Part shown: one piece after another, positions 24,678 through 33,670 of the stretch
How positions within the stretch are numbered: position 1 is the first letter of the stretch
Layout: each line of letters starts with the position of its first letter
Assembly: GCA_004524445.1 (NCBI GenBank)
Contig: SDNP01000028.1
Location: 1 to 40,662 of the forward strand
DNA length: 40,662 nucleotides
Direction: 5' to 3'
Source of the DNA: Candidatus Thorarchaeota archaeon
GTDB taxonomy: Archaea; Asgardarchaeota; Thorarchaeia; Thorarchaeales; Thorarchaeaceae
The notes under the pieces: generated by a model
What the model was told of the DNA's origin: nothing
Seen by the model: only the letters and a program-made list of their open reading frames with translations
Databases searched by the model: none
Translations under genes and position numbers: made by a program

Positions 24678-24947
24678 TTAGTAAAATTCTGCATTTGGGT
24701 CGAGATCCCATGAGAGTTCGCGAATTGAATCGGGAACAGGGGTGGACTCTCTTATTTTCAGAGCGAGATAGTGGATTCTTAGTGCGCGTCTAAGGCGGTG
24801 CAAATGATAGGGCATTGCCCAACCAGTAGGGCTATTACGATATTGGTTAGTGTCCATAAGATCTCTGACTGTGTCAAGTTCTCGCTGAATATGCGCCTTG
24901 ATGTCATCAATCTCGCGGTTTATCGTTGGTTCGCCTCTATATGTCAT
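24678..24947 (-). CDS. Hypothetical protein, 89 residues
   Basis: I do not recognise this small protein. It is soluble and helix-rich, with a charged stretch INREIDDIKAHIQRELDTVR (about 9-28) that could form an amphipathic or coiled-coil helix, and an H/R-rich region around HLHRLRRALRIHYLALKIRE. The ATG is preceded by a clear RBS (GAGGAG), which argues that it is translated. It lies convergent to the YjbQ gene, with the two stops touching, and is downstream of the NOB1-like gene by 93 bases in the same direction. Confidence 0.6.
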   Translation of the reverse strand: MTYRGEPTINREIDDIKAHIQRELDTVRDLMDTNQYRNSPTGWAMPYHLHRLRRALRIHYLALKIRESTPVPDSIRELSWDLDPNAEFY

Positions 24948-25040
24948 GAAATCTCCTCGTCATGATGCAGACTAATAAGCTTTCAAATAATCTAGTGTAT
25001 TACTGAAGTAATACGCGCCAAATAGTAAAAAATCAGTCAA

Positions 25041-25553
25041 TTAGGCCATATGTTCTTTTTTAGCGGCTCGTCGGCGCATTTCTGTGCCACAAACGGGGCA
25101 TTTCTTGTCCTCATCTACTGTCTTGCTCGTATGTCCACATGCAGGACATTGGTATATCCATTTGATACGTTGTTTCATTCGCCCAGTTGGATCTAAGATC
25201 TCTAGCCCTAGATGACTAGCAGTATTCAGCACCGCCAAATCAGTGGAAACCAAGACTACGTCATCATTCTGAGATGCTTTCTCAAGAGCAAGAGCAATGA
25301 TTCCTATATCAGCTGCTGAGAGAGTACGGGCGTCACCATATTGCGTAGCAGCTCTCTCCGTCTTCTTTCTTTGGCCCTCAGAGGGCTCTTGGACAAATAG
25401 GCGACCAACAGAAATCAATGTGTCAACTCTAATCTGGCTGGGTCTGTTTTCAACTTCATCAATGACAGCAGGTGTTGTGAAGAGATTGATCTCACGTATT
25501 TTTTGGGTCCAAGTAGATAATAGTGCACCAGTATCTAAAACATACTCCAGCAT
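25041..25553 (-). CDS. NOB1-like PIN endonuclease with zinc ribbon
   Basis: The protein (about 170 residues) combines a PIN domain with a C-terminal zinc ribbon, the layout of archaeal NOB1. PIN acidic residues are in YVLDTGALL (first Asp), VIDEVENRP, the central LSAADIGIIALALE and VLVSTDLAVLN. The ribbon is CPACG and CPVCG, 16 residues apart. NOB1 cleaves the 3' end of precursor 16S/18S rRNA. I chose ATG 25553 (AGGTGG about 8 bases upstream); GTG 25565, right after the NAD kinase stop, is an alternative. The gene is directly downstream of NAD kinase and probably cotranscribed with it. Confidence 0.88.
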   Translation of the reverse strand: MLEYVLDTGALLSTWTQKIREINLFTTPAVIDEVENRPSQIRVDTLISVGRLFVQEPSEGQRKKTERAATQYGDARTLSAADIGIIALALEKASQNDDVVLVSTDLAVLNTASHLGLEILDPTGRMKQRIKWIYQCPACGHTSKTVDEDKKCPVCGTEMRRRAAKKEHMA

Positions 25554-25565
25554 TACTTCAGCCAC

Positions 25566-26498
25566 CTACTGTGTTCGCGGCACGAGCCTAGTGTTCAAGC
25601 GGTCATAGTAATTATCCTCTGACCTGATGAATCGCGTGACGGTATCTGATTTGCGAATCCACACCTTCTCGAACTCATCGACTTCATAGCGAATTTGACC
25701 GTCAATCACAGCAAGACCAGGCGCACCCTTCTTTACCAGTTCCAGCTCTAGAGTACTAGTATCTGGAATAACTAGGGACTTCAGTTCAAATCTTGGTGGG
25801 CAAACTGGTACAAATAGGAGGCCATGAACGTTGGGTGTAAGAATAGACCCACCTGCAGCCAATGCGTATGCTGTGGACCCAGTGGGAGTGGCAAGCATTG
25901 CACCATCAGCCCGACCATAGTCAACTCGTGTGCCATCTAATGTGACCTGAAAAGTCAGAAGACGTCCTGGGATGCGTGATACAACATAAACTTCATTGAG
26001 TGATTCCTCAAATGTTCTATCCCCAACACCCGAGGTAAGATTGACGTTATTCTCTATAATTGCCTTGTTGTCTAATACCTGTTCAAGAGCATTGACGGCA
26101 TTAGTGGTGCTTGCTTCAGTCATAAAACCAACAGTTCCTCTGTTTACGCAAAAGAGGGGTGTTTCTCTATCAGGGAGCCGTGATAGGGTATAGAGGATTG
26201 TACCATCTCCACCAATGGTAATTACAAAATCCACGTCCATCTCTGATATCTTCACTGGATTTAGCTTGCCATGAGTTGCATCACAGGATCCTTCGTCTAC
26301 TTGGACATTGATATCTCGCGAGAGAAGCATATCTGCCAATACCGAGGCGGTCTTCTCAATTTCAGGGCGTCCTGGCTTGCAGACGAGCCCCACTGATCTT
26401 CTCTCTGAAAGAATCTGTGGATTCTCTTCGATCATCTTTCGCCACATCCGGTATTGATGTCTAATTCTAAATAGCCTTTTATTCTTGTGGAGGGACAT
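25566..26498 (-). CDS. nadK: NAD kinase (ATP- or polyphosphate-dependent)
   Basis: The 310-residue protein has the NAD kinase motif ITIGGDGTILYTL (GGDGT, ATP/NAD site), then FCVNRGTVGFMTEA, and the conserved C-terminal TPTGSTAYALAAGG with ASP/PTGS-like loop. The enzyme makes NADP from NAD in the cytosol. A 38-residue basic N-terminus precedes the core (SVGLVCKPGRPEI), so the true start may be an internal ATG; I kept ATG 26498. It is immediately followed by the NOB1-like gene. The start is 200 bases from the divergent eIF5A gene, and that gap holds no clear gene. Confidence 0.9.
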   Translation of the reverse strand: MSLHKNKRLFRIRHQYRMWRKMIEENPQILSERRSVGLVCKPGRPEIEKTASVLADMLLSRDINVQVDEGSCDATHGKLNPVKISEMDVDFVITIGGDGTILYTLSRLPDRETPLFCVNRGTVGFMTEASTTNAVNALEQVLDNKAIIENNVNLTSGVGDRTFEESLNEVYVVSRIPGRLLTFQVTLDGTRVDYGRADGAMLATPTGSTAYALAAGGSILTPNVHGLLFVPVCPPRFELKSLVIPDTSTLELELVKKGAPGLAVIDGQIRYEVDEFEKVWIRKSDTVTRFIRSEDNYYDRLNTRLVPRTQ

Positions 26499-26699
26499 AA
26501 ATGGACTCAGACTCTACATCACAGACCTCCAATTAAAAAACCACTTGCAGACCGTGATTATTCACAAGAAACGTGTATTCAAAGATTGACGATTCTCCAG
26601 AAATTCAGGAATACTGAGGAAAGAAAAAGTATAATTGGGAGGTTCAAGACGTTGGCTCTGAATGGGTCTGCAATAAGACAGATATTAGGGTGACCAACA

Positions 26700-27098
26700 T
26701 TGAGCATTAAGAAAACATCTGCAAAATCTTTGAAACCCGGAAGTTATTTCGTGATTGATGGCGAACCATGCAAAGTGACAAATATTGAGAAATCTAAGCC
26801 GGGCAAGCATGGATCCGCCAAGGCAAATATTACTGCAATTGGATTCTTTGATAACCGAAAACGGAATGTGATAATGCCGGCAGACCGCATGGTTGACGTT
26901 CCAATTATTGACAAGCGTTCCGCAACGGTTATTGCGGAGATGGGAGAACGATTTACTCTAATGGATACTGAAACTTACGAAACCTATGATATCAAGAAGC
27001 CAACAGACCCGGAAATTGCGAGCAAGATGGAGCTCAATAAGGAAGTTGAAGTCTGGGAACTCATGGGCGAGCGAGTCATTACCAGAGTAAAGAGTTAG
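26700..27098 (+). CDS. eif5A: Translation factor aIF5A
   Basis: The 132-residue protein is a complete archaeal IF5A. It has the hypusine loop SKPGKHGSAKANI in which K36 is the predicted modified lysine, an N-terminal SH3-like domain (LKPGSYFVIDGEPCKVTNIE) and a C-terminal OB-fold (ITRVKS end). It binds ribosomes and helps peptide-bond formation at difficult sequences. The start is TTG 26700, with GGTGA about 7 bases before it. It is divergent from nadK and followed 83 bases later by an Lrp-like gene. Confidence 0.95.
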   Translation: MSIKKTSAKSLKPGSYFVIDGEPCKVTNIEKSKPGKHGSAKANITAIGFFDNRKRNVIMPADRMVDVPIIDKRSATVIAEMGERFTLMDTETYETYDIKKPTDPEIASKMELNKEVEVWELMGERVITRVKS

Positions 27099-27181
27099 CG
27101 CCAATCACTGCAGAGATATCCGAAGGACCCCGTCAACTTATCATGGACAGGGGCAATCCATACCAATAGGGGCTAGACCAG

Positions 27182-27619
27182 ATGAACCATTCTAATGTGG
27201 ATGAAAAGGATAGAAAGATTATAGATCTCCTGGGCGACAACTCCCGGAGTTCATTGAGGGACATAGGAACCGTGGTGAAGCTTAGTCCCAGCTCAGTCCG
27301 AAATAGGATGAGCTCACTCATAGAAGACGGCGTGATTCACCGTTACACCGTGGACGTAGACTATAGAAAACTGGGATATGAGGTTCAAGTCATTGTCTTA
27401 ATCACATCGAAACCTGGTTTTTCAGAGGAGCTCTATTGGAAACTTAAATCCTATGAGCAAATCTCGCAAGTATATTGGACATCGGGTCCGGCTAATTTTG
27501 TTTCGATACTCCGTTTTAGAAATATGCAGCAACTTTCGAAGTTTATGACTGAGAAACTTGAGAAACTTGATGGCATAGAACGTGTAGAGAGCATGTTTGT
27601 TATGCCTCCACCAGAATAG
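27182..27619 (+). CDS. Lrp/AsnC-family transcriptional regulator
   Basis: The 145-residue protein has an N-terminal HTH (VDEKDRKIIDLLGDNSRSSL, then VVKLSPSSVRNRMSSLIEDG) and a C-terminal RAM/ligand-binding domain (VIVLITSKPGFSEEL, then VYWTSGPANFVSILRF). Such regulators form octamers or dimers and bind amino acids or related effectors. An AGGGG RBS lies 9 bases before ATG 27182. It is between eIF5A and the NurA-like gene; a link to either cannot be read. Length is typical (140-160). Confidence 0.9.
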   Translation: MNHSNVDEKDRKIIDLLGDNSRSSLRDIGTVVKLSPSSVRNRMSSLIEDGVIHRYTVDVDYRKLGYEVQVIVLITSKPGFSEELYWKLKSYEQISQVYWTSGPANFVSILRFRNMQQLSKFMTEKLEKLDGIERVESMFVMPPPE

Positions 27620-27715
27620 AGAGGTAACGAATCCTAATCACCAAAAGATATGGTGACTTTCTCGCAGGCAACCTTCATATTAGATTGATGTATTCTGAAA
27701 CCTACCAACTCGTGG

Positions 27716-29641
27716 ATGGGTTATAGATTGAGTGAGGATGGTTCACCGATTGGGAAGCGTCTAAAACGAACCGGAAAGATGCTACTAGATGGTGCAGAGA
27801 ATCAGGTGAATGACTATAGAAGAAGATTCGATAGTCTCTCTGGCGCTTTTGATGACCTCCTCTGTGATTTTATGAAGCCATATCCTCAAGAGAAGCTTGA
27901 CACCGACTTCGTAGATGAATTTTTTGGAAATAATCGCCTCACGTTTCGAGGAATCGATGGTACAGTCTGCAAACATTCAGTGTTCGATTTGCTCATCTTT
28001 TTTGCCGGTGCATATTCATCAGGAGGATGTATTGATGTCGAAAGCGATGGGGCATTCGAAATAGTATATGATGAAAATCATTTGGAGTCAGGCATTGGGA
28101 TTTCAAGCGTGTTGCCTGTTTACATAAGCGAGGTCCCCGATATCGACAAGAAGGTGGCACCACGTGATGAAGAAGGGGATGTAGATCCTGCAATATCATA
28201 TTCTGATGCTTGGATTATTGACAACTCTGCAGTTGCAGACTATATGATGGGATTCGCGGAGTTTTATCTCGGGTACAAAGTAGTTTCAACAGAGAATCCT
28301 GTGGATATACTATTTCTAGATAGAATTCTTTCATCCGAGGTATCATCATTCTATGCTGAAACCTCACCATCAAGGGTTAGGCTTAACAAGGAGTCAGCAA
28401 TAATTGGCAATTCTTTTGACGGAGAAGTCTACACTCCAGCAGACTGGATTTATGCTCGGAAACTGTTTGGCAATCCCGAACTTGGAACGCCTCCGCCACG
28501 CGGCGAATACGTTCTTCCTCGTGTGATGAATGAGCTGATACAAGACAATGGTCTCACGGAAAATCAGCTTGCGAAGCGACTGAACATCGACTCAGCAGCT
28601 CGAAGAAAAAGGCTACAAAATGAACTCAAGAAGGGAACAAAGGCATGGGCCGGGGCGAAGCCGGTTTTGGAGCTCTCGGGAAAGAAATTCAGCGTTCGTT
28701 CTGGAGTTCTGAGCCTACATGAACGAACTGAATCTATGCTAAAAGAGATCGGTGAGAAGATATTCTCAGAGCGCATTGATGTTTCGGTGCAAGACCGGTT
28801 CAAAATCAACTCACATTGGCTAACCACGGTAGATTTTTCATTTCTCAGTCTCATGTCAATCTATTTTACGATTCGGAATTGTCACAAGAACAATATACTT
28901 CTCCTTGGTATTGCAAAGGACACGTCAGCAAGAGATCTGAAACGGCAAGTAATCCCAACTCTTAATCATACGAAAATCTATGAAGGAGGATTTGGACAGG
29001 CGGCCTCTCAGATACCTGATACTGATCGGATGATTTTGCAGTGGACATCCTTGAAAGCCAGAGACGAAATTTCGGTGCCATGGGCTACAATCGAATATGA
29101 TACTGCATTCAAAACAATCATTCCACACTTTGATGGGAAGCAAGGTTTGGTTTCAGGAGCTAGAAGAAATCAGATATCTCTTGAGAAAACCTTTGCAAAG
29201 TCCTATTTTCAATTGTCAGAAGCAAAATCGGACCCAAAGTTGAGAAGCAATGTATTGCTCTATGATAGACTCGTATATCCTTCATTTGATACAGATGAGA
29301 ATCAGGTAACTCGGTTGCAGCATGATTATACTGGAAACCCAGCAGAACCAGAGCCAATTGATCTCATTCTCTACCTTGAAACCCAAAACAGAGTACAGCA
29401 GTTTATTGTCACTCTTATTAGAGCAATGACTAGTTCAAGCATTCCAGAACTATTCGGGCATCTAAAGCCACTATATATAGCGGATAAGGTTGCAAAATAC
29501 TATTACCAACAATTCGACTCGATTGTTCAAAGCACAGCAAACTGGCTGGTTAATCGTCCAAGTCTTAGAGAGTTCTTATTCTATTTGAGCAGTTTTAGAG
29601 AAAGGAGGACAGAATATGAAGAAACAAGAAGAATTTCCTGA
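27716..29641 (+). CDS. nurA: NurA-like nuclease with internal HTH-like insert
   Basis: The 641-residue protein has NurA marks at both ends: the N-terminal acidic motif RGIDGTVCKHSVFDLLIFFA with D81 as likely metal ligand, and the C-terminal block IPELFGHLKPLYIADKVAKY. NurA proteins are toroidal 5'-3' nucleases fed by the HerA ATPase. Usual length is about 330-450, so this one is long. Residues about 265-320 (VMNELIQDNGLTENQLAKRL) look like an HTH-type insert. A second acidic block (VPWATIEYDTAFKTIIPHFD) is near residue 460. Its last 26 bases overlap the HerA gene, so translation is coupled. No mre11 or rad50 gene is adjacent, as is common in archaea. The NurA call is based on motif pattern and gene pairing. 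Confidence 0.68.
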   Translation: MGYRLSEDGSPIGKRLKRTGKMLLDGAENQVNDYRRRFDSLSGAFDDLLCDFMKPYPQEKLDTDFVDEFFGNNRLTFRGIDGTVCKHSVFDLLIFFAGAYSSGGCIDVESDGAFEIVYDENHLESGIGISSVLPVYISEVPDIDKKVAPRDEEGDVDPAISYSDAWIIDNSAVADYMMGFAEFYLGYKVVSTENPVDILFLDRILSSEVSSFYAETSPSRVRLNKESAIIGNSFDGEVYTPADWIYARKLFGNPELGTPPPRGEYVLPRVMNELIQDNGLTENQLAKRLNIDSAARRKRLQNELKKGTKAWAGAKPVLELSGKKFSVRSGVLSLHERTESMLKEIGEKIFSERIDVSVQDRFKINSHWLTTVDFSFLSLMSIYFTIRNCHKNNILLLGIAKDTSARDLKRQVIPTLNHTKIYEGGFGQAASQIPDTDRMILQWTSLKARDEISVPWATIEYDTAFKTIIPHFDGKQGLVSGARRNQISLEKTFAKSYFQLSEAKSDPKLRSNVLLYDRLVYPSFDTDENQVTRLQHDYTGNPAEPEPIDLILYLETQNRVQQFIVTLIRAMTSSSIPELFGHLKPLYIADKVAKYYYQQFDSIVQSTANWLVNRPSLREFLFYLSSFRERRTEYEETRRIS

Positions 29642-31481
29642 AGAGTTATTTACAAATTTCGATGGCATTTTTGATGGTGTCTTAGCGAGAGTTGCGTCGA
29701 TACCTGCGAATTACACCTCTGAGTGGGCTGGGTCAGCGGCACGCTATGAGTGCAAAATAAAGATACGCTACAATAAGGAACTGATGGCACAACTAGAAGA
29801 GGGTATGATGCTGGCAATACGCAATTTCAGAGGCCAATCTGAACGCGCAAAAAGAGAGGGGATCCAAAGATATACAGTGATGGTAGTCAGCAAAGTTTGG
29901 CCTTTGCACTATGGCCTAGGAGGAATACGCGACAGCCACTATTACCCGCTGCAAATGGAGATTATCGAGCAAACGGTTCCTGATTGGGATACTGATGATC
30001 AGTCCACGATGATGATTCATATGACTGCCATCCCAATCAACTACGATTTAGTAATTGACGCGGATGGGAAGGTTGATTTCAAGAAGGGCTTCTCATATCC
30101 GCTGATAGGAGATAAGGTTCATGTTATTAATTTGGAAACAGTTGACATGATATACAACTCCAGAGTGAAGAAGGCGATAGGCTTCGATGGGGACCCGCTA
30201 GCGCAAGACCCGAAGGATAATCCTCGGGTGGGCGTCTTGAGGATGTTCATGGAATCCGAGAAGGAAGTTCCCATCTATGTTGATTTGCACAAACTGGTAA
30301 GATATCACTTTGGCGTCTTCTCCTTTACAGGTGGAGGTAAGAGCAATCTTCTATCCAACCTCTTCAGGAGATTGACCTATCATGCAGAAGACACGAAGAT
30401 TGTCATTTTCGACATAAGCTGTGAATACCCATTCCTTCTAAGCGATGTTTTTTCGGACTCCAGTATTCGCACGAAAATCATTTTGGACGAGGAACCTAAG
30501 AATGCCGATAACTTCGCTCGAGCAATTGTCAAACCGCGCGATTTTGAAGATGATCCCAAGGCAAATGACGCATTGAGAAATCTGTACGACCAGGGGATTG
30601 TCACATTCTACAATAAACCACTCACTCGTGTTCCTACCTATGGCGGTCTTCTTGAAGAGATGAGCTCACTCAGGGGGGACAACTCGGCGAAACCAACCTA
30701 TGTCCAGGCAATTGATGAAGCGATGAGTGCGGTGCATGGCTGGATGGAAGAATATGATAAGGAAAGCCACGAAGAAATTGATCCTACATTTGTAGACATG
30801 TTTCACGATGCAGCTGCGAAGGCAATGAACAAGTATTCTGTTCATGAAAAATCGACACTTTTTGCATGGGGAACCACAAGGGATTCACTCAAGGATGCGA
30901 TTTCCAGAGCAAAGAAAGCAACAAGCAAGGGCGTCACGGTTAAGGATATCCTTCGAATGCTGAGCGGACCGGAGAGGATTATCTGTATATCAATCGCAGA
31001 TCCAGAAACTATCAGGGAACTTGTAATTCGTATCACCAATGCGGCGTTGAGATACCGAAAGAAGAGTTTCGAAATTAAACCACATCTTCTCTTTGTATTT
31101 GACGAGGCACAGGAGTTCATTCCCTCAGGTGCGAGCGGGCAAACTGCGCAATGCAGCGCTGCCGTGGAACGGTTGCTCCGCCAAGGACGAAAATATGGTC
31201 TCGGTGGGACTATTGCCACACAAAGAATCGCCTATCTCAACACGAACATAATGCAGCAGCTGCACACATTCTTTGTTGGCACGCTCCCCCGGCCCTATGA
31301 TCGAACAGTCGTTAGCAGCTCATTTCAAATAGACCTGAGTATTCTAGACAAGACCTTGGAGTTTCCACCAGGTTCCTGGCTCTTGTCCAGTTATATTGCC
31401 ACAGGACTTGATAATGTGCCAGTATTCATTTCAGCTGACAACTCAGAAGACATCTTGAAGAAACATCTTGCCTCGATATAG
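29616..31481 (+). CDS. herA: HerA-like hexameric DNA-translocating ATPase
   Basis: The 621-residue protein belongs to the HerA/FtsK/VirB4 ATPase class. The Walker A is FSFTGGGKSNLLSNLF with K242, the Walker B LLFVFDEAQEF with D496/E497, and the sensor-like block GLGGTIATQRIAYLNTN. A HAS-barrel-like beta region precedes the ATPase (about 20-225), longer than the usual 100 residues, and the protein exceeds classical HerA (about 500). HerA hexamers move along duplex DNA and load NurA. An RBS GGAGG is 7 bases before ATG 29616, inside the nurA end. It could also act in a defence setting, but nothing else nearby supports that. Confidence 0.82.
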   Translation: MKKQEEFPEELFTNFDGIFDGVLARVASIPANYTSEWAGSAARYECKIKIRYNKELMAQLEEGMMLAIRNFRGQSERAKREGIQRYTVMVVSKVWPLHYGLGGIRDSHYYPLQMEIIEQTVPDWDTDDQSTMMIHMTAIPINYDLVIDADGKVDFKKGFSYPLIGDKVHVINLETVDMIYNSRVKKAIGFDGDPLAQDPKDNPRVGVLRMFMESEKEVPIYVDLHKLVRYHFGVFSFTGGGKSNLLSNLFRRLTYHAEDTKIVIFDISCEYPFLLSDVFSDSSIRTKIILDEEPKNADNFARAIVKPRDFEDDPKANDALRNLYDQGIVTFYNKPLTRVPTYGGLLEEMSSLRGDNSAKPTYVQAIDEAMSAVHGWMEEYDKESHEEIDPTFVDMFHDAAAKAMNKYSVHEKSTLFAWGTTRDSLKDAISRAKKATSKGVTVKDILRMLSGPERIICISIADPETIRELVIRITNAALRYRKKSFEIKPHLLFVFDEAQEFIPSGASGQTAQCSAAVERLLRQGRKYGLGGTIATQRIAYLNTNIMQQLHTFFVGTLPRPYDRTVVSSSFQIDLSILDKTLEFPPGSWLLSSYIATGLDNVPVFISADNSEDILKKHLASI

Positions 31482-31560
31482 AACCTGGCAATTGTCGGCT
31501 AGCGAGGAGAGCGACTATATTGGGAGCCTTATAATGGCAACCTCCAGATAGGATTCAATC

Positions 31561-33363
31561 ATGGAAGAACGCAACCTGCCCAGTTGGAATCGAGATACCC
31601 TCATCAAGCATACTACTCCCGAGCATATCATAGCGACGTATGATGATATTATCCAAAGAGCTATGATGCTTGAACGAGGATACAGAGACTCGGTCGATAG
31701 ACTGGATGCAATAGGGCTCTACAGTATGATTAAGAAGATCGAGGCAATGAAATCCAGTTTTGAGGGGGCATACCTCTATGCATATCTCGGATACATGTCG
31801 AACTCTAGCGATTCCGATTGTCAAACTCTCTATCAAATTGCCGAGAAGAGAAGACACGAGCTTGATTGGATTCTCGGAGCACTGGATTCGGAACTCATCA
31901 AACGGATGAAGCAAGAGCCTTTACTCTTGGAGATGCTGGCTTTGACGCAATACAAACATGCACTGAAAAAGCAGCTATCCTTCGATGACTTTTCGTTTGA
32001 AAGAAGCAATGACAGAATCGTGGAGCAAAAAGACAGACACGGAGTGGACGCATGGTATAGGCTACATCAAGAGCTTCTTTCTTCCTTGGTTTTCAAAATC
32101 GACGCACATGGACAGCAGGAGTTTCTATCCTTTCAAGAGTCAGCAGGAATGAGATATTTTCACCCCGATAGAGAAATCAGAAAAGTAGCAACCAAGCAAG
32201 TCTTTTCTCAACTGGCGGAATACTCACAAGTATGGTCTACAGCCTTTAGATCCGTTGCGGCGGACTATCTCTCTGAGAGCAAAATAAGAGGATACTCCAA
32301 CCACATTCAGCCCGTTCTCTTGAATAATGGCATCGAACGACAAACATTGGATTCTCTCATTAGCACGGTCAAACAACGAGCTGGTCTCTACAAGAAGTAT
32401 GTAGAAATTAGAAGGCGTATGCTGGAAGTGGACAAAATTGGCAGTTGGGACTTGACTGGGACCCTCTATGAAGTAAACAGGTATATCGAATGGGAGGAAG
32501 CAGTGTCGATAGTATCAGAAGCATATTCATCATTTGATGCTAGCTTTGGACGCATTGTGCAAAAAATAATAGAAAAAAAGCAAGTAGATGCCAAGCCTCG
32601 CAAGGGAAAGGTTTCCTTTGCTTTTGGCTATCCATGGTATTCTGCTGCATCTTCATGGATTTCTCTCGTTTATACAGGAAATGTTGGAGACCTCTTCACA
32701 ATGGCACATGAGTTTGGCCATGCAATCCATAATACAATTCTAGCCCAAGCACAACCGTGGACCGTTTTCTGGAATACTGGGAGAGTTTTGCAGGAGTCAG
32801 TTAGTGTCTTTGGCGAACAACTTCTTGCAGACTACTTGTTCAGTGAAGATGAAACATCAAAATCTGCTGCACTTCTGTCAGTATTAGATCAGGGGTTCAC
32901 ACTCACCTTGGGTGGTGCTACAGCATTTCTATTTGAGAAAGAAATCTATGATTCGATTGAGGCGGGAGAATTCTTAGATGGAGAAACAATTTCGCAAAAA
33001 TGGGTAGAACAGCGGAATGCGATATTTTCAGATGCCATTGAATGGTTACCGGAGAACAGATGGGCGTGGGTGGCGTCAAGTCACTATTTCAGACCAAGAG
33101 CTAGATTCTACAATTTTCAATATGCCTTCGGCCAGCTACTGGCTTATGCCATTTATGAGTCATACCAACATAACAAAGCTGCATTCATTCAAGACTACAA
33201 GGAATATCTTCGCGCATGTGGGACGGCATCACCACGTTCTCTTCTGCTGCAGTTGGGTCTGGATATCAATGACAGAGAGTTCTGGAATCTCGGGTTTGAC
33301 TACCTCGAAAGACAATTGGAGAAACTTTCTGAGAATATCAGGCACTACAATGCAACACTATGA
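31561..33363 (+). CDS. pepF: M3-family metallopeptidase (oligoendopeptidase F-like)
   Basis: The 600-residue protein is an M3 oligoendopeptidase. The zinc site is MAHEFGHAIHN (H383, E384, H387) with the third ligand E412 in VLQESVSVFGE. The long helical lid region occupies the N-terminal 350 residues. Length matches PepF (about 600). Cytosolic members cut short peptides of about 7-17 residues. It starts at ATG 31561, 79 bases after the herA stop; co-transcription with nurA/herA is possible, but the functional link is not obvious. Confidence 0.93.
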   Translation: MEERNLPSWNRDTLIKHTTPEHIIATYDDIIQRAMMLERGYRDSVDRLDAIGLYSMIKKIEAMKSSFEGAYLYAYLGYMSNSSDSDCQTLYQIAEKRRHELDWILGALDSELIKRMKQEPLLLEMLALTQYKHALKKQLSFDDFSFERSNDRIVEQKDRHGVDAWYRLHQELLSSLVFKIDAHGQQEFLSFQESAGMRYFHPDREIRKVATKQVFSQLAEYSQVWSTAFRSVAADYLSESKIRGYSNHIQPVLLNNGIERQTLDSLISTVKQRAGLYKKYVEIRRRMLEVDKIGSWDLTGTLYEVNRYIEWEEAVSIVSEAYSSFDASFGRIVQKIIEKKQVDAKPRKGKVSFAFGYPWYSAASSWISLVYTGNVGDLFTMAHEFGHAIHNTILAQAQPWTVFWNTGRVLQESVSVFGEQLLADYLFSEDETSKSAALLSVLDQGFTLTLGGATAFLFEKEIYDSIEAGEFLDGETISQKWVEQRNAIFSDAIEWLPENRWAWVASSHYFRPRARFYNFQYAFGQLLAYAIYESYQHNKAAFIQDYKEYLRACGTASPRSLLLQLGLDINDREFWNLGFDYLERQLEKLSENIRHYNATL

Positions 33364-33456
33364 AGGAAGTGGAGGGCGGATAGAGATATGAGTATCCGAA
33401 AAGGTAAAAAGAATTTAGCCGGGGCTAATATCTATACTGGCCAAGCTCAAGAGACT

Positions 33457-33544
33457 GCGGAGGTTGCCAAGCCAGGTTAAAGGCGCTAGACTCAGACTCT
33501 AGTCCTGTAGAGGTTCGTGAGTTCAAATCTCACCCTCCGCACCA
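33457..33544 (+). tRNA. tRNA-Leu (anticodon CAG), CCA encoded
   Basis: The cloverleaf reads by eye. The acceptor stem is GCGGAGG (33457-33463) with CCTCCGC (33534-33540), followed by discriminator A and encoded CCA. The anticodon stem is CTAGA (33486-33490) / TCTAG (33498-33502), with loop CTCAGAC and anticodon CAG at 33493-33495. A variable arm with CCT/AGG stem follows, then the T arm GTGAG TTCAAAT CTCAC. The long variable arm is the type II form, and the identity is Leu for CUG codons. No intron is seen. CCA at the gene end is common in many archaea. Confidence 0.95.
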
Positions 33545-33602
33545 TTTAGTTTTGACATTAGGTCATCTGACTTTATCAGAATAGTAAGAAAAAAAGAAGG
33601 CT

Positions 33603-33633
33603 TCAGACTGCAGTCCAAAAAAAGGCAGTCTGA
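33603..33633. terminator. Perfect 9-bp inverted repeat, possible bidirectional terminator or hairpin
   Basis: TCAGACTGC (33603-33611) and GCAGTCTGA (33625-33633) are perfect inverted repeats around a 13-base A-rich loop. They lie downstream of the tRNA-Leu gene and downstream of the convergent peroxiredoxin gene, where a transcription end is expected for both. No long T-run follows on the plus strand; on the minus strand the A-run in the loop reads as T's. Archaeal termination usually depends on T-tracts rather than hairpins, so function is uncertain. Confidence 0.4.
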
Positions 33634-33670
33634 GATTCAGTTATGTGGTGTGTTCTCGTACCAGACTGAT

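Noticed and set aside
26487..26693. 68-codon plus-strand frame between nadK and eIF5A
   Set aside because: It starts inside the divergent nadK gene, has no RBS and no recognisable domain; the region is more likely a promoter area.
27716..33363. A defence island around HerA/NurA and the M3 peptidase
   Set aside because: No other defence gene (restriction, SIR2, CRISPR or toxin) is visible here and the flanking genes are housekeeping; a repair role is as likely.
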